DNA from: an uncultured Clostridia bacterium
Lineage (GTDB): Bacteria > Bacillota > Clostridia > Lachnospirales > Anaerotignaceae
Direction of reading: 5' to 3'
DNA length: 64,000 nucleotides
Assembly (NCBI GenBank): GCA_944379995.1
Contig: CALWGF010000010.1
Span: 1 to 64,000 of the forward strand
Of the stretch, positions 1 through 8,134 are shown in pieces. How positions within the stretch are numbered: the first letter of the stretch is position 1; each line of letters opens with the position of its first letter. A program made the translations under genes and the position numbers. The notes under the pieces are model-generated. The model worked only from the letters and a program-made list of their open reading frames with translations. It searched no databases and was not told where the DNA came from.

Positions 1-65
1 CTTCAGACATAGCTTTAGGAGTAGGGCTATGCCCGCATATGAAAAACCACCGGCTAGGCCGGTGG
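1..65. repeat. Probable IS200/IS605-like terminal hairpins
   Basis: Two GC-rich hairpins stand out in AT-rich DNA. The first pairs GGGC (24-27) with GCCC (31-34) around TAT. The second pairs CCACCGGC (47-54) with GCCGGTGG (58-65) around TAG. Closely spaced imperfect palindromes of this kind are typical of IS200/IS605 element ends, where the transposase recognises folded single strands. No transposase lies inside the window, so any element would be to the left. A Rho-independent terminator of an upstream gene is the main alternative, because a moderately T-rich stretch follows the second stem. Confidence 0.4.
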
Positions 66-145
66 ATATTTATTGTTCTTTTCATATATAATTTTTTAGT
101 ATATAATGTTAATGTAATAATATTACATATGAAGGGAGAATTAAT

Positions 146-694
146 ATGAGCAAGAAAGTATTTCTTTTTTTAGCTGAAGGATTTGAAGAAGTTGAGGCAC
201 TTACACCTGTTGACCTTTTAAGACGTGCAGGTATTAATTGTATTACTGTTTCAATATCAGATAAACTCGAAGTTACAGGTTCTCATGGAATAACTATAAA
301 AGCAGATAGAATTTTTGATGAAAAAGAATGTATAGAAGGAGATGCTATAATACTTCCGGGAGGTATGCCTGGAACTATAAACCTTTCAAAACATTATGGC
401 TTAAAAAATGTTATTATAGAATATGATAAAAGAAAGAAACTTATAGCTGCTATTTGTGCTGCACCTACTGTGCTTGGTGAAATGGGACTTCTTGAAGGGT
501 ATAAAGCAACATGTTATCCCGGATTTGAAGATAAACTTTTTGGTGCAGATGTTTTAACTGAAAAATATGTTAATGATAAAAATTTTGTTACATCAAGAGG
601 TGTTGGAACATCAATTCCTTTTGCACTTAAAATAATAGAAATACTTGAAGGCGAAGATACAATGAATAATATTAAAAACCAAATAGTTTTTTAA
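146..694 (+). CDS. DJ-1/PfpI family protein
   Basis: A 182-residue protein of the DJ-1/ThiJ/PfpI superfamily. These are cytosolic Rossmann-like enzymes that include glyoxalase III and protein-deglycase activities as well as stress proteins without known substrates. The nucleophile-elbow motif AAICAAP places the likely reactive cysteine at residue 104. An early glutamate lies in AEGFEEVEA, and PGGMPG forms the conserved glycine loop near residue 71. The length is typical for the YajL/DJ-1 branch. The start has a good SD (GAAGGGAG) about 8 nt upstream. It appears to be a single-gene unit ended by the hairpin at 711-740. The family call is firm; the substrate cannot be read from sequence. Confidence 0.9.
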   Translation: MSKKVFLFLAEGFEEVEALTPVDLLRRAGINCITVSISDKLEVTGSHGITIKADRIFDEKECIEGDAIILPGGMPGTINLSKHYGLKNVIIEYDKRKKLIAAICAAPTVLGEMGLLEGYKATCYPGFEDKLFGADVLTEKYVNDKNFVTSRGVGTSIPFALKIIEILEGEDTMNNIKNQIVF

Positions 695-710
695 TTTATA
701 TTAAATATAT

Positions 711-742
711 AAAAGGTGGCAGATTGTACTGCTACCTTTTAT
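711..742 (+). terminator. Rho-independent terminator after the DJ-1 gene
   Basis: AAAAGGTGGCAG (711-722) pairs with CTGCTACCTTTT (729-740), with one G.T wobble and a 6-nt loop. The 3' arm ends in four Ts. Confidence 0.75.
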
Positions 743-791
743 AATTTTAATAAATTACTGTATTTAATAAAGATAGGTTGGTGGATTTTAT

Positions 792-1313
792 ATGAATCAG
801 ATACAAAAATATTTTAGATACAGACAAAGTCTTATTGACCAATATAAAAAAGGTGATATGACAAAAAGAGAGTATTTGCAGATGAATTATGATGCCGTTA
901 TAAATAATGGCATAAACCCTTTTAAAAATATTGATACAGTTGAAAAAGCTCTATATAACTATCAGTATTATAATGCACTTGCAAAACAAATGAAATCTAT
1001 AAGTACTGAAAGTGGTATGGATTATGAGATAAAAAAAGATTATAGAGAAAAATCTGATTATTATTACTATAAAAAAGATAAAGCTACAATGAAAGTATTG
1101 AAAATGCTTGATTATAGAAATATAGAAGCATATTTTGTAAAAGTACGTTCAAAATATCTTAAAGGAAAACTTTTTGAAATTGTTATACCAGAATATAATG
1201 TTATACTTCATTCAACAAATAATTTAATACTTAATAATTTAAGAGAAGAAGGTGTTTTTACAGAAGGAAGCAGAGTTTCTCTTATAGATGAATATATTAA
1301 TCATAGATATTAA
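792..1313 (+). CDS. Conserved hypothetical protein, possibly DUF6648-like
   Basis: A 173-residue soluble protein rich in Tyr, Lys and Asn, with no membrane segment, signal peptide or cofactor motif that I can identify. The N-terminal half is predicted helical (KGDMTKREYLQMNYD, then FKNIDTVEKALYNYQYYN). The C-terminal half looks beta-rich, from AYFVKVRSKYLKGKLFEIVI onward. It resembles a clostridial family that I remember as DUF6648, but that name is from memory and needs a profile search. The SD GGTTGGTGG lies just upstream. It ends 13 nt before the CYTH gene, so the two are probably co-transcribed and translationally coupled. Function unknown. Confidence 0.7.
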   Translation: MNQIQKYFRYRQSLIDQYKKGDMTKREYLQMNYDAVINNGINPFKNIDTVEKALYNYQYYNALAKQMKSISTESGMDYEIKKDYREKSDYYYYKKDKATMKVLKMLDYRNIEAYFVKVRSKYLKGKLFEIVIPEYNVILHSTNNLILNNLREEGVFTEGSRVSLIDEYINHRY

Positions 1314-1326
1314 GGAGGAAATATTT

Positions 1327-1782
1327 ATGGAAATAGAAAGAAAATTTCTTGTAAAAGAATGTCCTAAAAATATAGATGAATATGAATGTATATCAATGGA
1401 ACAAACATATATATCAGTAAGTCCCACAATAAGATTAAGACGAGAAAATGAAAAATTTATTCTTACTGTAAAAGGAAGTGGACTTATTTCAAGAGAAGAA
1501 TTTGAACTTGAAATAACAAAAGAACAATATGATAATTTATTATTAAAAAGAGAAACACCTTTTGTAAAAAAGAAAAGATATAAAATACCATTGGAAAATA
1601 ATCTTATTGCAGAACTTGATATATATTTTGAAGACTTAGAAGGTCTTATGACTGTTGAAGTTGAGTTTTTAACAGAAAATATGGCTTTAAATTTTATACC
1701 TCCAAAATGGTTTGGTAAAGATGTTACAATGGATAATAGATATAAAAATACAAATCTTTCTACATGTGGAATACCAAAATAA
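1327..1782 (+). CDS. CYTH domain protein (triphosphate tunnel metalloenzyme)
   Basis: A 151-residue CYTH-family protein. It starts with the signature ExExK motif (E2, E4, K6 in MEIERKFLV), followed by basic residues in TIRLRRE and the acidic pairs of REEFELEI. Together these line the metal- and triphosphate-binding tunnel. Bacterial members are mostly inorganic tripolyphosphatases or of unknown substrate; an adenylate cyclase role is less likely at this size. An in-frame codon upstream at 1288 would extend the protein, but the strong AAGGAGG SD at 1312-1318 sits 8 nt before the ATG at 1327, which fixes the start. Probably the second gene of an operon with 792-1313. Confidence 0.88.
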   Translation: MEIERKFLVKECPKNIDEYECISMEQTYISVSPTIRLRRENEKFILTVKGSGLISREEFELEITKEQYDNLLLKRETPFVKKKRYKIPLENNLIAELDIYFEDLEGLMTVEVEFLTENMALNFIPPKWFGKDVTMDNRYKNTNLSTCGIPK

Positions 1783-1803
1783 GCCTTTTATAAGGCTTTT
1801 TTT
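1781..1803 (+). terminator. Rho-independent terminator after the CYTH gene
   Basis: AAGCCTT (1781-1787) and AAGGCTT (1792-1798) form a 7-bp stem with a TTAT loop, running into a T-tract to 1803. It overlaps the stop codon. Confidence 0.8.
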
Positions 1804-1939
1804 ATGTCATAAAATAAATATTACAAATTATTCCAATTTAATATAATAAAATATATTTTACATATTATAAAATAAATATAAATTGTAAATATTTGTAAAA
1901 TAATAAAAAAATATACTATTTTATATGGTTTTTATTATA

Positions 1940-1968
1940 TTGCAAAACATATTTTTATAATTTATAAT
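1940..1968 (+). promoter_or_regulatory. Candidate sigma-A promoter for spo0A
   Basis: TTGCAA (1940-1945) and TATAAT (1963-1968) are separated by exactly 17 nt, giving a predicted leader of about 77 nt before the TTG start. The surrounding 1804-2051 region is extremely AT-rich, so chance matches are possible. No good Spo0A box (TTTGTCRAA) was found; TGTCATA near 1806 is a partial match only. Confidence 0.45.
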
Positions 1969-2051
1969 AATTTTTGTAGTAAATATTTTCCATTTTTACA
2001 ATATAAATGTAAAATGATGTTTTATATAATATATAAATTGGAGGGATAATT

Positions 2052-2840
2052 TTGAATAATGGAAAAATAAAAATTCTTTTAGCAGATGATAACAAAGATT
2101 TTTGTGATATTGTAAGTAATTATATTAACAAACAAGAGGATATGGAAGTTTGTAAATCAGTTTATGATGGTATAGATGCCTATAATAAAATACAAGAATT
2201 AAGACCTAATGTAGCTATTATAGATGGTATTATGCCTCGTCTTGATGGTCTTGGAGTTTTGGAAAAACTTCAAAATCAAGGTGGAAATATACCTATATGT
2301 ATTATTATTTCAGCAATAAGCCAAGAAAAAATTACACAAAGGGCTATTGAACTTGGAGCAGCATATTATATTGTAAAACCATTTGATATGGAGTCACTTT
2401 GTAGAAGAATACGTCAATTAGTAAGTGAAAAACCTGTAATAAAAACATCAACATATAATGCTATAAAAATTACAGGAAATACACAATATGACTTAGAAGC
2501 TAAAGTAACAAATATTTTACATGAAATAGGTGTACCAGCACATATAAGAGGTTATCATTACATGAGAGAAGCAATAATAATGAGTGTAAATGATATGGAC
2601 GTACTTAATTATATAACAAAAGAACTTTATCCTTCAATCGCTAAAAAATGTAATACTACACCTTCACGTGTTGAACGTGCAATTCGTCATGCAATTGAAG
2701 TTGCTTGGAATAGAGGTAAAATAGATGCAATAGATGCACTTTTTGGATATACAGTTGATAATCATAAGGGTAAACCTACAAATAGTGAATTTATAGCACT
2801 TATAGCTGATATGTTAAGACTTGAGCAAAAAGCAGTTTAA
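2052..2840 (+). CDS. spo0A: Sporulation master regulator Spo0A
   Basis: A 262-residue response regulator matching canonical Spo0A along its full length. The receiver domain (about 1-125) has an intact acidic pair D12/D13, phosphoacceptor D58 and conserved K109. The C-terminal Spo0A DNA-binding domain (about 150-262) keeps family blocks such as [11 protein letters not shown], the recognition helix [21 protein letters not shown] and KPTNSEFIA. In the family, phosphorylation drives dimerisation and binding to 0A boxes at sporulation and transition-state genes. The start is a TTG with SD GGAGGG 6 nt upstream. Unlike Bacillus, it is not next to spoIVB, which lies at 22562-23809. A diverged second Spo0A lies at 27468-28250. 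Confidence 0.95.
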   Translation: MNNGKIKILLADDNKDFCDIVSNYINKQEDMEVCKSVYDGIDAYNKIQELRPNVAIIDGIMPRLDGLGVLEKLQNQGGNIPICIIISAISQEKITQRAIELGAAYYIVKPFDMESLCRRIRQLVSEKPVIKTSTYNAIKITGNTQYDLEAKVTNILHEIGVPAHIRGYHYMREAIIMSVNDMDVLNYITKELYPSIAKKCNTTPSRVERAIRHAIEVAWNRGKIDAIDALFGYTVDNHKGKPTNSEFIALIADMLRLEQKAV

Positions 2841-2897
2841 TTTTACTTAATGTATATAAAAATTTTATATATCAGACTAGATATTTATTAAAACCGT

Positions 2898-2921
2898 AAT
2901 TATTTAATGTATTAAATAATT
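2898..2921 (+). promoter_or_regulatory. Palindrome just upstream of the pspC-like SD
   Basis: AATTATTTAAT (2898-2908) and ATTAAATAATT (2911-2921) form a perfect 11-bp inverted repeat around GT. It ends 3 nt before the AGGGTG SD of the PspC gene. It could be an operator or a weak RNA hairpin that separates spo0A from the next gene. It is composed only of A and T apart from the centre, so chance is possible. Confidence 0.35.
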
Positions 2922-2935
2922 TTAGGGTGATGTAT

Positions 2936-3121
2936 ATGAATAAAAAATTATGTCTTTCTGAAAATAAAATAATAGGTGGTGTTTGCGGAGGGATAGCTGA
3001 ATATTTTGATTTTGACCCATCTTTAGTGAGAATAGCATGGGTGCTATTAACTTTTTTATTGGAGTTTATAATGATAGCAGTATATGTTGCCTGTTGGGCT
3101 ATTTTTCCTTCAAAAAAATAA
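2936..3121 (+). CDS. Small PspC domain membrane protein
   Basis: A 61-residue protein that is almost entirely a PspC domain. It has a charged N-terminus, the family motif GGVCGGIAEYF, then DPSLVRIAW leading into a hydrophobic segment (about residues 34-56) that should cross the membrane. PspC domains occur in phage-shock and envelope-stress proteins; stand-alone copies in Firmicutes are of unclear function. GTG 2927 and ATG 2930 are also possible starts, but the ATG at 2936 has the best SD spacing (AGGGTG, 6-7 nt) and matches the usual family N-terminus. It follows spo0A after 95 nt. Confidence 0.85.
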   Translation: MNKKLCLSENKIIGGVCGGIAEYFDFDPSLVRIAWVLLTFLLEFIMIAVYVACWAIFPSKK

Positions 3122-3151
3122 AGTAACGGATTTAATCCGTTACTTTTTTGT
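3121..3151. terminator. Bidirectional terminator between convergent genes
   Basis: AAGTAACGGA (3121-3130) and TCCGTTACTT (3136-3145) form a 10-bp stem with a 5-nt loop. There is a T-run to the right and an A-run to the left, so it can serve both strands. It overlaps the stop codon of the DUF4364 gene. Confidence 0.85.
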
Positions 3152-3736
3152 TATTTTTTCAAAATCAATTGTTTCAGGTAGAGTAATCTGTTCAGTAGGA
3201 ATATCTTTGTTTGAAATCATAGAAGTAAATATTGAACCATATAAAGTATTTACATTCTTTTTCCAATTAGAACACATTAATCTGGCTTGTTCTTTTGACG
3301 GAACAGAAACGCTGATTTCCATAAGACAAGCACCTTCACTATCATATATACCGCATTTGACACTATATTCATTATTAAGTTCAAGAAAATAATTAGCTGT
3401 AACTTCGTATTCTGCTTTTATTCTTTTACCATTATCATGAACATATGTTATTATATCATTTTTTGCAGCAGGAGAAATATGTTTTATAAATATACTTAAT
3501 ACTTCAGTACCTTCATCAGTAAGAGAATATCTTGTTGTATTATTTTCTTTTTGTTGGTCAAGAAATCCAGATTCAACAAGCTCCGAAAGATATTGCTGTG
3601 CATTAAAATAATTTATGTAGTTTTTTTCAAGAAGAAACTGGCATATTTCGCTATTTGAAAGTGCTATACCCATTTTTTCAACAAGATAAAGTATTATAAG
3701 CTTATCTTCTGCAAGTCTTCGTAGCTTATTAGACAT
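3140..3736 (-). CDS. DUF4364 family winged-helix protein
   Basis: A 198-residue protein of the DUF4364 family, common in Clostridia and usually annotated as a putative regulator. The first 75 or so residues look like a winged helix: DKLIILYLVEKMGIALSNSEI, then FNAQQYLSELVESGF, then a hairpin TRYSLTDEGTEVL. The C-terminal half is a mixed alpha/beta region that includes SVPSKEQARLMCSNWKKN. No cofactor motif is visible. The SD GGGAGTG precedes the ATG. Its target genes and ligand are unknown. Confidence 0.82.
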   Translation of the reverse strand: MSNKLRRLAEDKLIILYLVEKMGIALSNSEICQFLLEKNYINYFNAQQYLSELVESGFLDQQKENNTTRYSLTDEGTEVLSIFIKHISPAAKNDIITYVHDNGKRIKAEYEVTANYFLELNNEYSVKCGIYDSEGACLMEISVSVPSKEQARLMCSNWKKNVNTLYGSIFTSMISNKDIPTEQITLPETIDFEKITKK

Positions 3737-3806
3737 TTTTAAACACTCCCAATTACATAAAAATACAATATAGTTATATTATTATATAATATTTTTTTAA
3801 CATAGA

Positions 3807-4733
3807 CTATACATTTTTTAAATTTTTTCCTTGAAAAGAATGTTTTTCTCGCATTTTTTTATGGATTAAATTAAGAGTTCCTCTTTTATCAAGACTCCAT
3901 AAAGGTTCAATAAGATTTTCTTTGCTTCCGTCACCTGTTATTCTATGAATAACGATATTTTCAGGTATATTTTCAATAGCTTCAATTATAATATCTGTAT
4001 ATTCTTCTTTATCAAGTATATGGAATTTATTTTCTTTGTAATATTCATATAATTTTGAGTCAGAAAGAATATGAAGAAGTTGAAGTTTTATTCCATCAAT
4101 ATTAAATGAACAAACATATTTTACTGTGTTTAACATATCTTCTTTTGTTTCATTTGGAAGCCCCATAATTGTATGAACAACAACTTTTATATTACGTTTT
4201 TTAAGTTCTTTTACTGCATATTCAAATACTGAATTATCATAACATCTGTTTATAAATTTTGCAGAATTTTCATTTGATGTTTGAAATCCAAGTTCAACCC
4301 ATAAATATGTTTTTTGATTTATTTCTGAAAGAAGTTCTAAAACATCAAAAGGTAAACAATCTGGTCTTGTAGCTATTGCTATACCACATATATCATCACA
4401 CTCAATAGCTTCATAGTATTTTTTTCTAAGTTCATCTATTGGAGCATATGTATTTGTATATGATTGAAAATAAGCAATATATCCTGTATCTTTCCATTTT
4501 TTTGATGTTTGTTCTTTACCTTTTTTTATCTGTTCTTTTATAGAAAGTTTACGACTTTCTGCAAAATCTCCCGAACCTTTTGAACTACAAAATATACAGC
4601 CACCATATCCAACTTTTCCATCTCTGTTTGGACAGGTAAAACCACCATCTATTGATATTTTTGCAACTTTTTTACCAAATTCTTTTTTAAGCTCATAATT
4701 TAATGAATTATAAGGTTTATCTCCCCAAAGCAT
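3807..4733 (-). CDS. TIGR01212-type radical SAM protein (YtqA/YhcC-like)
   Basis: A 308-residue radical SAM protein of the YtqA/YhcC group. The cluster cysteines are C34, C46 and C49 (CPNRDGKVGYGGCIFC). This is the wide-spaced C-x11-C-x2-C arrangement of this group, related to Elp3, rather than the classic CxxxCxxC. The motif IATRPDCLP and the TIM-barrel region (VELGFQTSNENSAKFINR, VVVHTIMGLPNET) are well preserved. The physiological substrate is unknown. The frame extends one codon to a TTG, but the ATG at 4733 has the better spacing from the AGGGGG SD. It lies 36 nt downstream of the unknown gene 4770-5195 and may share its transcript. Confidence 0.9.
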   Translation of the reverse strand: MLWGDKPYNSLNYELKKEFGKKVAKISIDGGFTCPNRDGKVGYGGCIFCSSKGSGDFAESRKLSIKEQIKKGKEQTSKKWKDTGYIAYFQSYTNTYAPIDELRKKYYEAIECDDICGIAIATRPDCLPFDVLELLSEINQKTYLWVELGFQTSNENSAKFINRCYDNSVFEYAVKELKKRNIKVVVHTIMGLPNETKEDMLNTVKYVCSFNIDGIKLQLLHILSDSKLYEYYKENKFHILDKEEYTDIIIEAIENIPENIVIHRITGDGSKENLIEPLWSLDKRGTLNLIHKKMREKHSFQGKNLKNV

Positions 4734-4769
4734 CAATATACCCCCTTTGACAATAAAAAATATTATATT

Positions 4770-5195
4770 CTAAATTCTTTTTAAAATAAAGTCGAAATTA
4801 TAATTTTCTTCTCTTATTTTTTTACAAAGTTCAGTAAGGTTTTTCCATTGTATATCAGATTTTACAAGTCTTATTTCTCTTAAAAATTCTGCCTTACACT
4901 CATCTTTTAATCTTTCTAAAATTATATTGGCTTCTTCATCAGATTTACTATTAAAAGAAGATATAAAAAGTTCATGGGTTTTGTCTGTAAGAGTAATAGG
5001 TATACAATCTTCTATTTTTTGCATAATATTTTCAAGTGTACTATTACCTAAATTTTGATTTTTCATATACAAATAAAATGAATATTCATTCATAAATGTA
5101 ACGTTTGATATATTTTTATAAGGATATTCCAATAAAAAATTCCTTATAGTGGTAAGAATGTATTCAATTCCTTGATTTGCTAGGATTTTTTCCAT
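4770..5195 (-). CDS. Hypothetical protein, 141 residues
   Basis: I do not recognise this gene. The product is a soluble, mostly helical, Lys/Glu-rich protein with no signal peptide, membrane segment or metal motif. The frame continues 37 codons upstream, but the strong SD (AAGGAGG) lies 9 nt before the ATG at 5195. The upstream extension contains hydrophobic, Tyr-rich, low-quality sequence, so the start is set at 5195. It is the first gene upstream of the YtqA-like radical SAM gene on the same strand and diverges from gdhA. Confidence 0.65.
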   Translation of the reverse strand: MEKILANQGIEYILTTIRNFLLEYPYKNISNVTFMNEYSFYLYMKNQNLGNSTLENIMQKIEDCIPITLTDKTHELFISSFNSKSDEEANIILERLKDECKAEFLREIRLVKSDIQWKNLTELCKKIREENYNFDFILKRI

Positions 5196-5312
5196 ATAAA
5201 AAACCTCCTTGTATATGTAATATATACGTATAAAAAATAAATACACTCTGTAATAGGTGGAAATTTGTTCACTGTATAAGGTACATTTATAGAAAGTATA
5301 AGACACTTTCTA

Positions 5313-5342
5313 TTGAATATTTTACTACTTTAGTACTATAAT
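5313..5342 (+). promoter_or_regulatory. Candidate sigma-A promoter for gdhA
   Basis: TTGAAT (5313-5318), an 18-nt spacer and TATAAT (5337-5342) predict a leader of about 70 nt before gdhA. No riboswitch-like structure is evident in the leader. Confidence 0.55.
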
Positions 5343-5405
5343 ATACCTATAATAAATTTAAAAATAAATATAATTTATTATATAACTCTTAATTAAAATT
5401 AATAG

Positions 5406-6752
<1,347 letters not shown>

Positions 6753-6782
6753 TTCAATATATATTTTTACAAAAGAAAAAAC

Positions 6783-6810
6783 AAAGACCTCTTTTTTAAG
6801 AGGTCTTTTT
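6783..6810 (+). terminator. Rho-independent terminator of gdhA
   Basis: AAAGACCTCTT (6783-6793) pairs with AAGAGGTCTTT (6798-6808) around TTTT, followed by Ts. Confidence 0.88.
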
Positions 6811-6824
6811 AAGTTAAAAAAATA

Positions 6825-6846
6825 AGACCTCTAAAAATAGAGGTCT
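6825..6846 (-). terminator. Rho-independent terminator of the glyoxalase gene
   Basis: AGACCTCTA (6825-6833) pairs with TAGAGGTCT (6838-6846). Read on the minus strand it is followed by a T-rich run. The arm sequence AGACCTCT is shared with the gdhA terminator 40 nt away. Confidence 0.8.
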
Positions 6847-6852
6847 ATATTA

Positions 6853-7221
6853 TTATTTTGCAGGAACTACTTCAATCCAATAATTATCAGGGTCGTTTAT
6901 AAAATATATTCCCATTTCTTCGTTATTAAAACATACATAGCCCATTTCTGAATGTTTTTTAAATGCAGCTTCATAGTCATCTGTAACAAATGCAAGATGA
7001 AATTCGTTTTCACCAAGATTATAAGGTTCTTTTCTATCTCTAAGCCAGGTAAGTTCTAATGAGAAATCACTTTTTCCATCTCCCATATATACAAGTATAA
7101 AACTTCCGTCAGATGCTTCTTTTCTTCTTACTTCTTTAAGCCCTAATGCTTCTTCATAAAATTTTATGCTTTTTTCAAGGTCAAGTACATTATAGTTATA
7201 GTGATTAAATTTGAATTCCAT
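6853..7221 (-). CDS. Glyoxalase I-like VOC family protein
   Basis: A 122-residue single VOC-fold protein. All four glyoxalase I metal ligands appear to be present at the expected spacing: H7, E56 (SLELTW), H75 (EFHLAF) and E117 (WIEVVP). This supports a methylglyoxal-thiol lyase activity, probably Ni- or Co-dependent as in other bacterial enzymes. The frame extends five codons upstream, but the GGAGG SD is placed for the ATG at 7221. It is the last gene of the operon from 9748, 17 nt after the SPL-like gene. Confidence 0.85.
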   Translation of the reverse strand: MEFKFNHYNYNVLDLEKSIKFYEEALGLKEVRRKEASDGSFILVYMGDGKSDFSLELTWLRDRKEPYNLGENEFHLAFVTDDYEAAFKKHSEMGYVCFNNEEMGIYFINDPDNYWIEVVPAK

Positions 7222-7238
7222 TTTTATTTCCTCCAATT

Positions 7239-8132
7239 TTAAAAAAGTGAAAGCTGTTCACCTGTTTCGTATGAAAACTCTGACAGCTTGTTTTTCATTA
7301 TATTAATATAATCTGTTGATATATTATATTTTTGTTTTAATTCATTTATAGTTAAGTATAGATTTTTTTTATATTTTAAATCAATATTTCCATTTTTATA
7401 AAGATTTAAGTATTTCTCAAAAAGATTTGGATATTTATTTTTTATAAAGTTTAAGTATTCTATTTTTGTGCTACCTTTTAGATTAAGAGTATCAATAATA
7501 ATATAGTCTGCATTAACTGATTTTATAGTTGAAAACAATTCTTCAATTTGATATTTACTATCTGTTATAAAAGGTAGTACAGGCATTATATGAACTCCAA
7601 CAGATGCATTTGTTTTTTTAATTTCTTTTATAACGTTAAATCTATTTTTTATAGATGATGCACCAGACTCTGTTATTTTTATAATGTTATCATCACAACA
7701 ATTTATAGAAAGAGCTATATTTATATAAGTATTTTCTGAAAGTTTATTTATTAAATCTATATCTCTTAATATAAGGTCTGATTTTGTAGATATTACAGCA
7801 GGTGATTTATATTTAATGAGTAGTTTTAATATTTCAGGCATAATTTTATATTTTTTTTCTATATGTTGATAGCTATCACAAACACTACCTATATTTATAA
7901 CATCTTTTTTCCATTTTTTTGATGATATAACTTTCTCTAAACTTTCCACAATATTTGTTTTTACATATATATCATCAAAAAAGTTTCCACCGATAAATTC
8001 ATGTGAATATCTTGCATAACAATAAACGCATCTATGAGAACAACCTCTATATATATTTAAATCCCATTTATAGGGCATTCTTGCACCTGATTTATTCAGA
8101 GGGCAGTGACTTTCCAGTTCATGTATAACCAT
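7239..8132 (-). CDS. Spore photoproduct lyase-like radical SAM protein
   Basis: A 297-residue radical SAM protein of the SplB-like group (COG1533). The cluster motif is C31-x3-C35-x2-C38 (RGCSHRCVYCYARYSHEF), followed by a Lys/Ile-rich TIM-barrel-like region that includes SVCDSYQ and VISTKSDL. True spore photoproduct lyase repairs UV-damaged spore DNA; many members of this subfamily instead have unknown substrates, and I cannot separate the two here. The ATG is only 2 nt after the stop codon of the preceding gene, and no SD is visible. Translation probably depends on reinitiation by ribosomes finishing 8135-9748. Confidence 0.82.
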   Translation of the reverse strand: MVIHELESHCPLNKSGARMPYKWDLNIYRGCSHRCVYCYARYSHEFIGGNFFDDIYVKTNIVESLEKVISSKKWKKDVINIGSVCDSYQHIEKKYKIMPEILKLLIKYKSPAVISTKSDLILRDIDLINKLSENTYINIALSINCCDDNIIKITESGASSIKNRFNVIKEIKKTNASVGVHIMPVLPFITDSKYQIEELFSTIKSVNADYIIIDTLNLKGSTKIEYLNFIKNKYPNLFEKYLNLYKNGNIDLKYKKNLYLTINELKQKYNISTDYINIMKNKLSEFSYETGEQLSLF

Positions 8133-8134
8133 AA

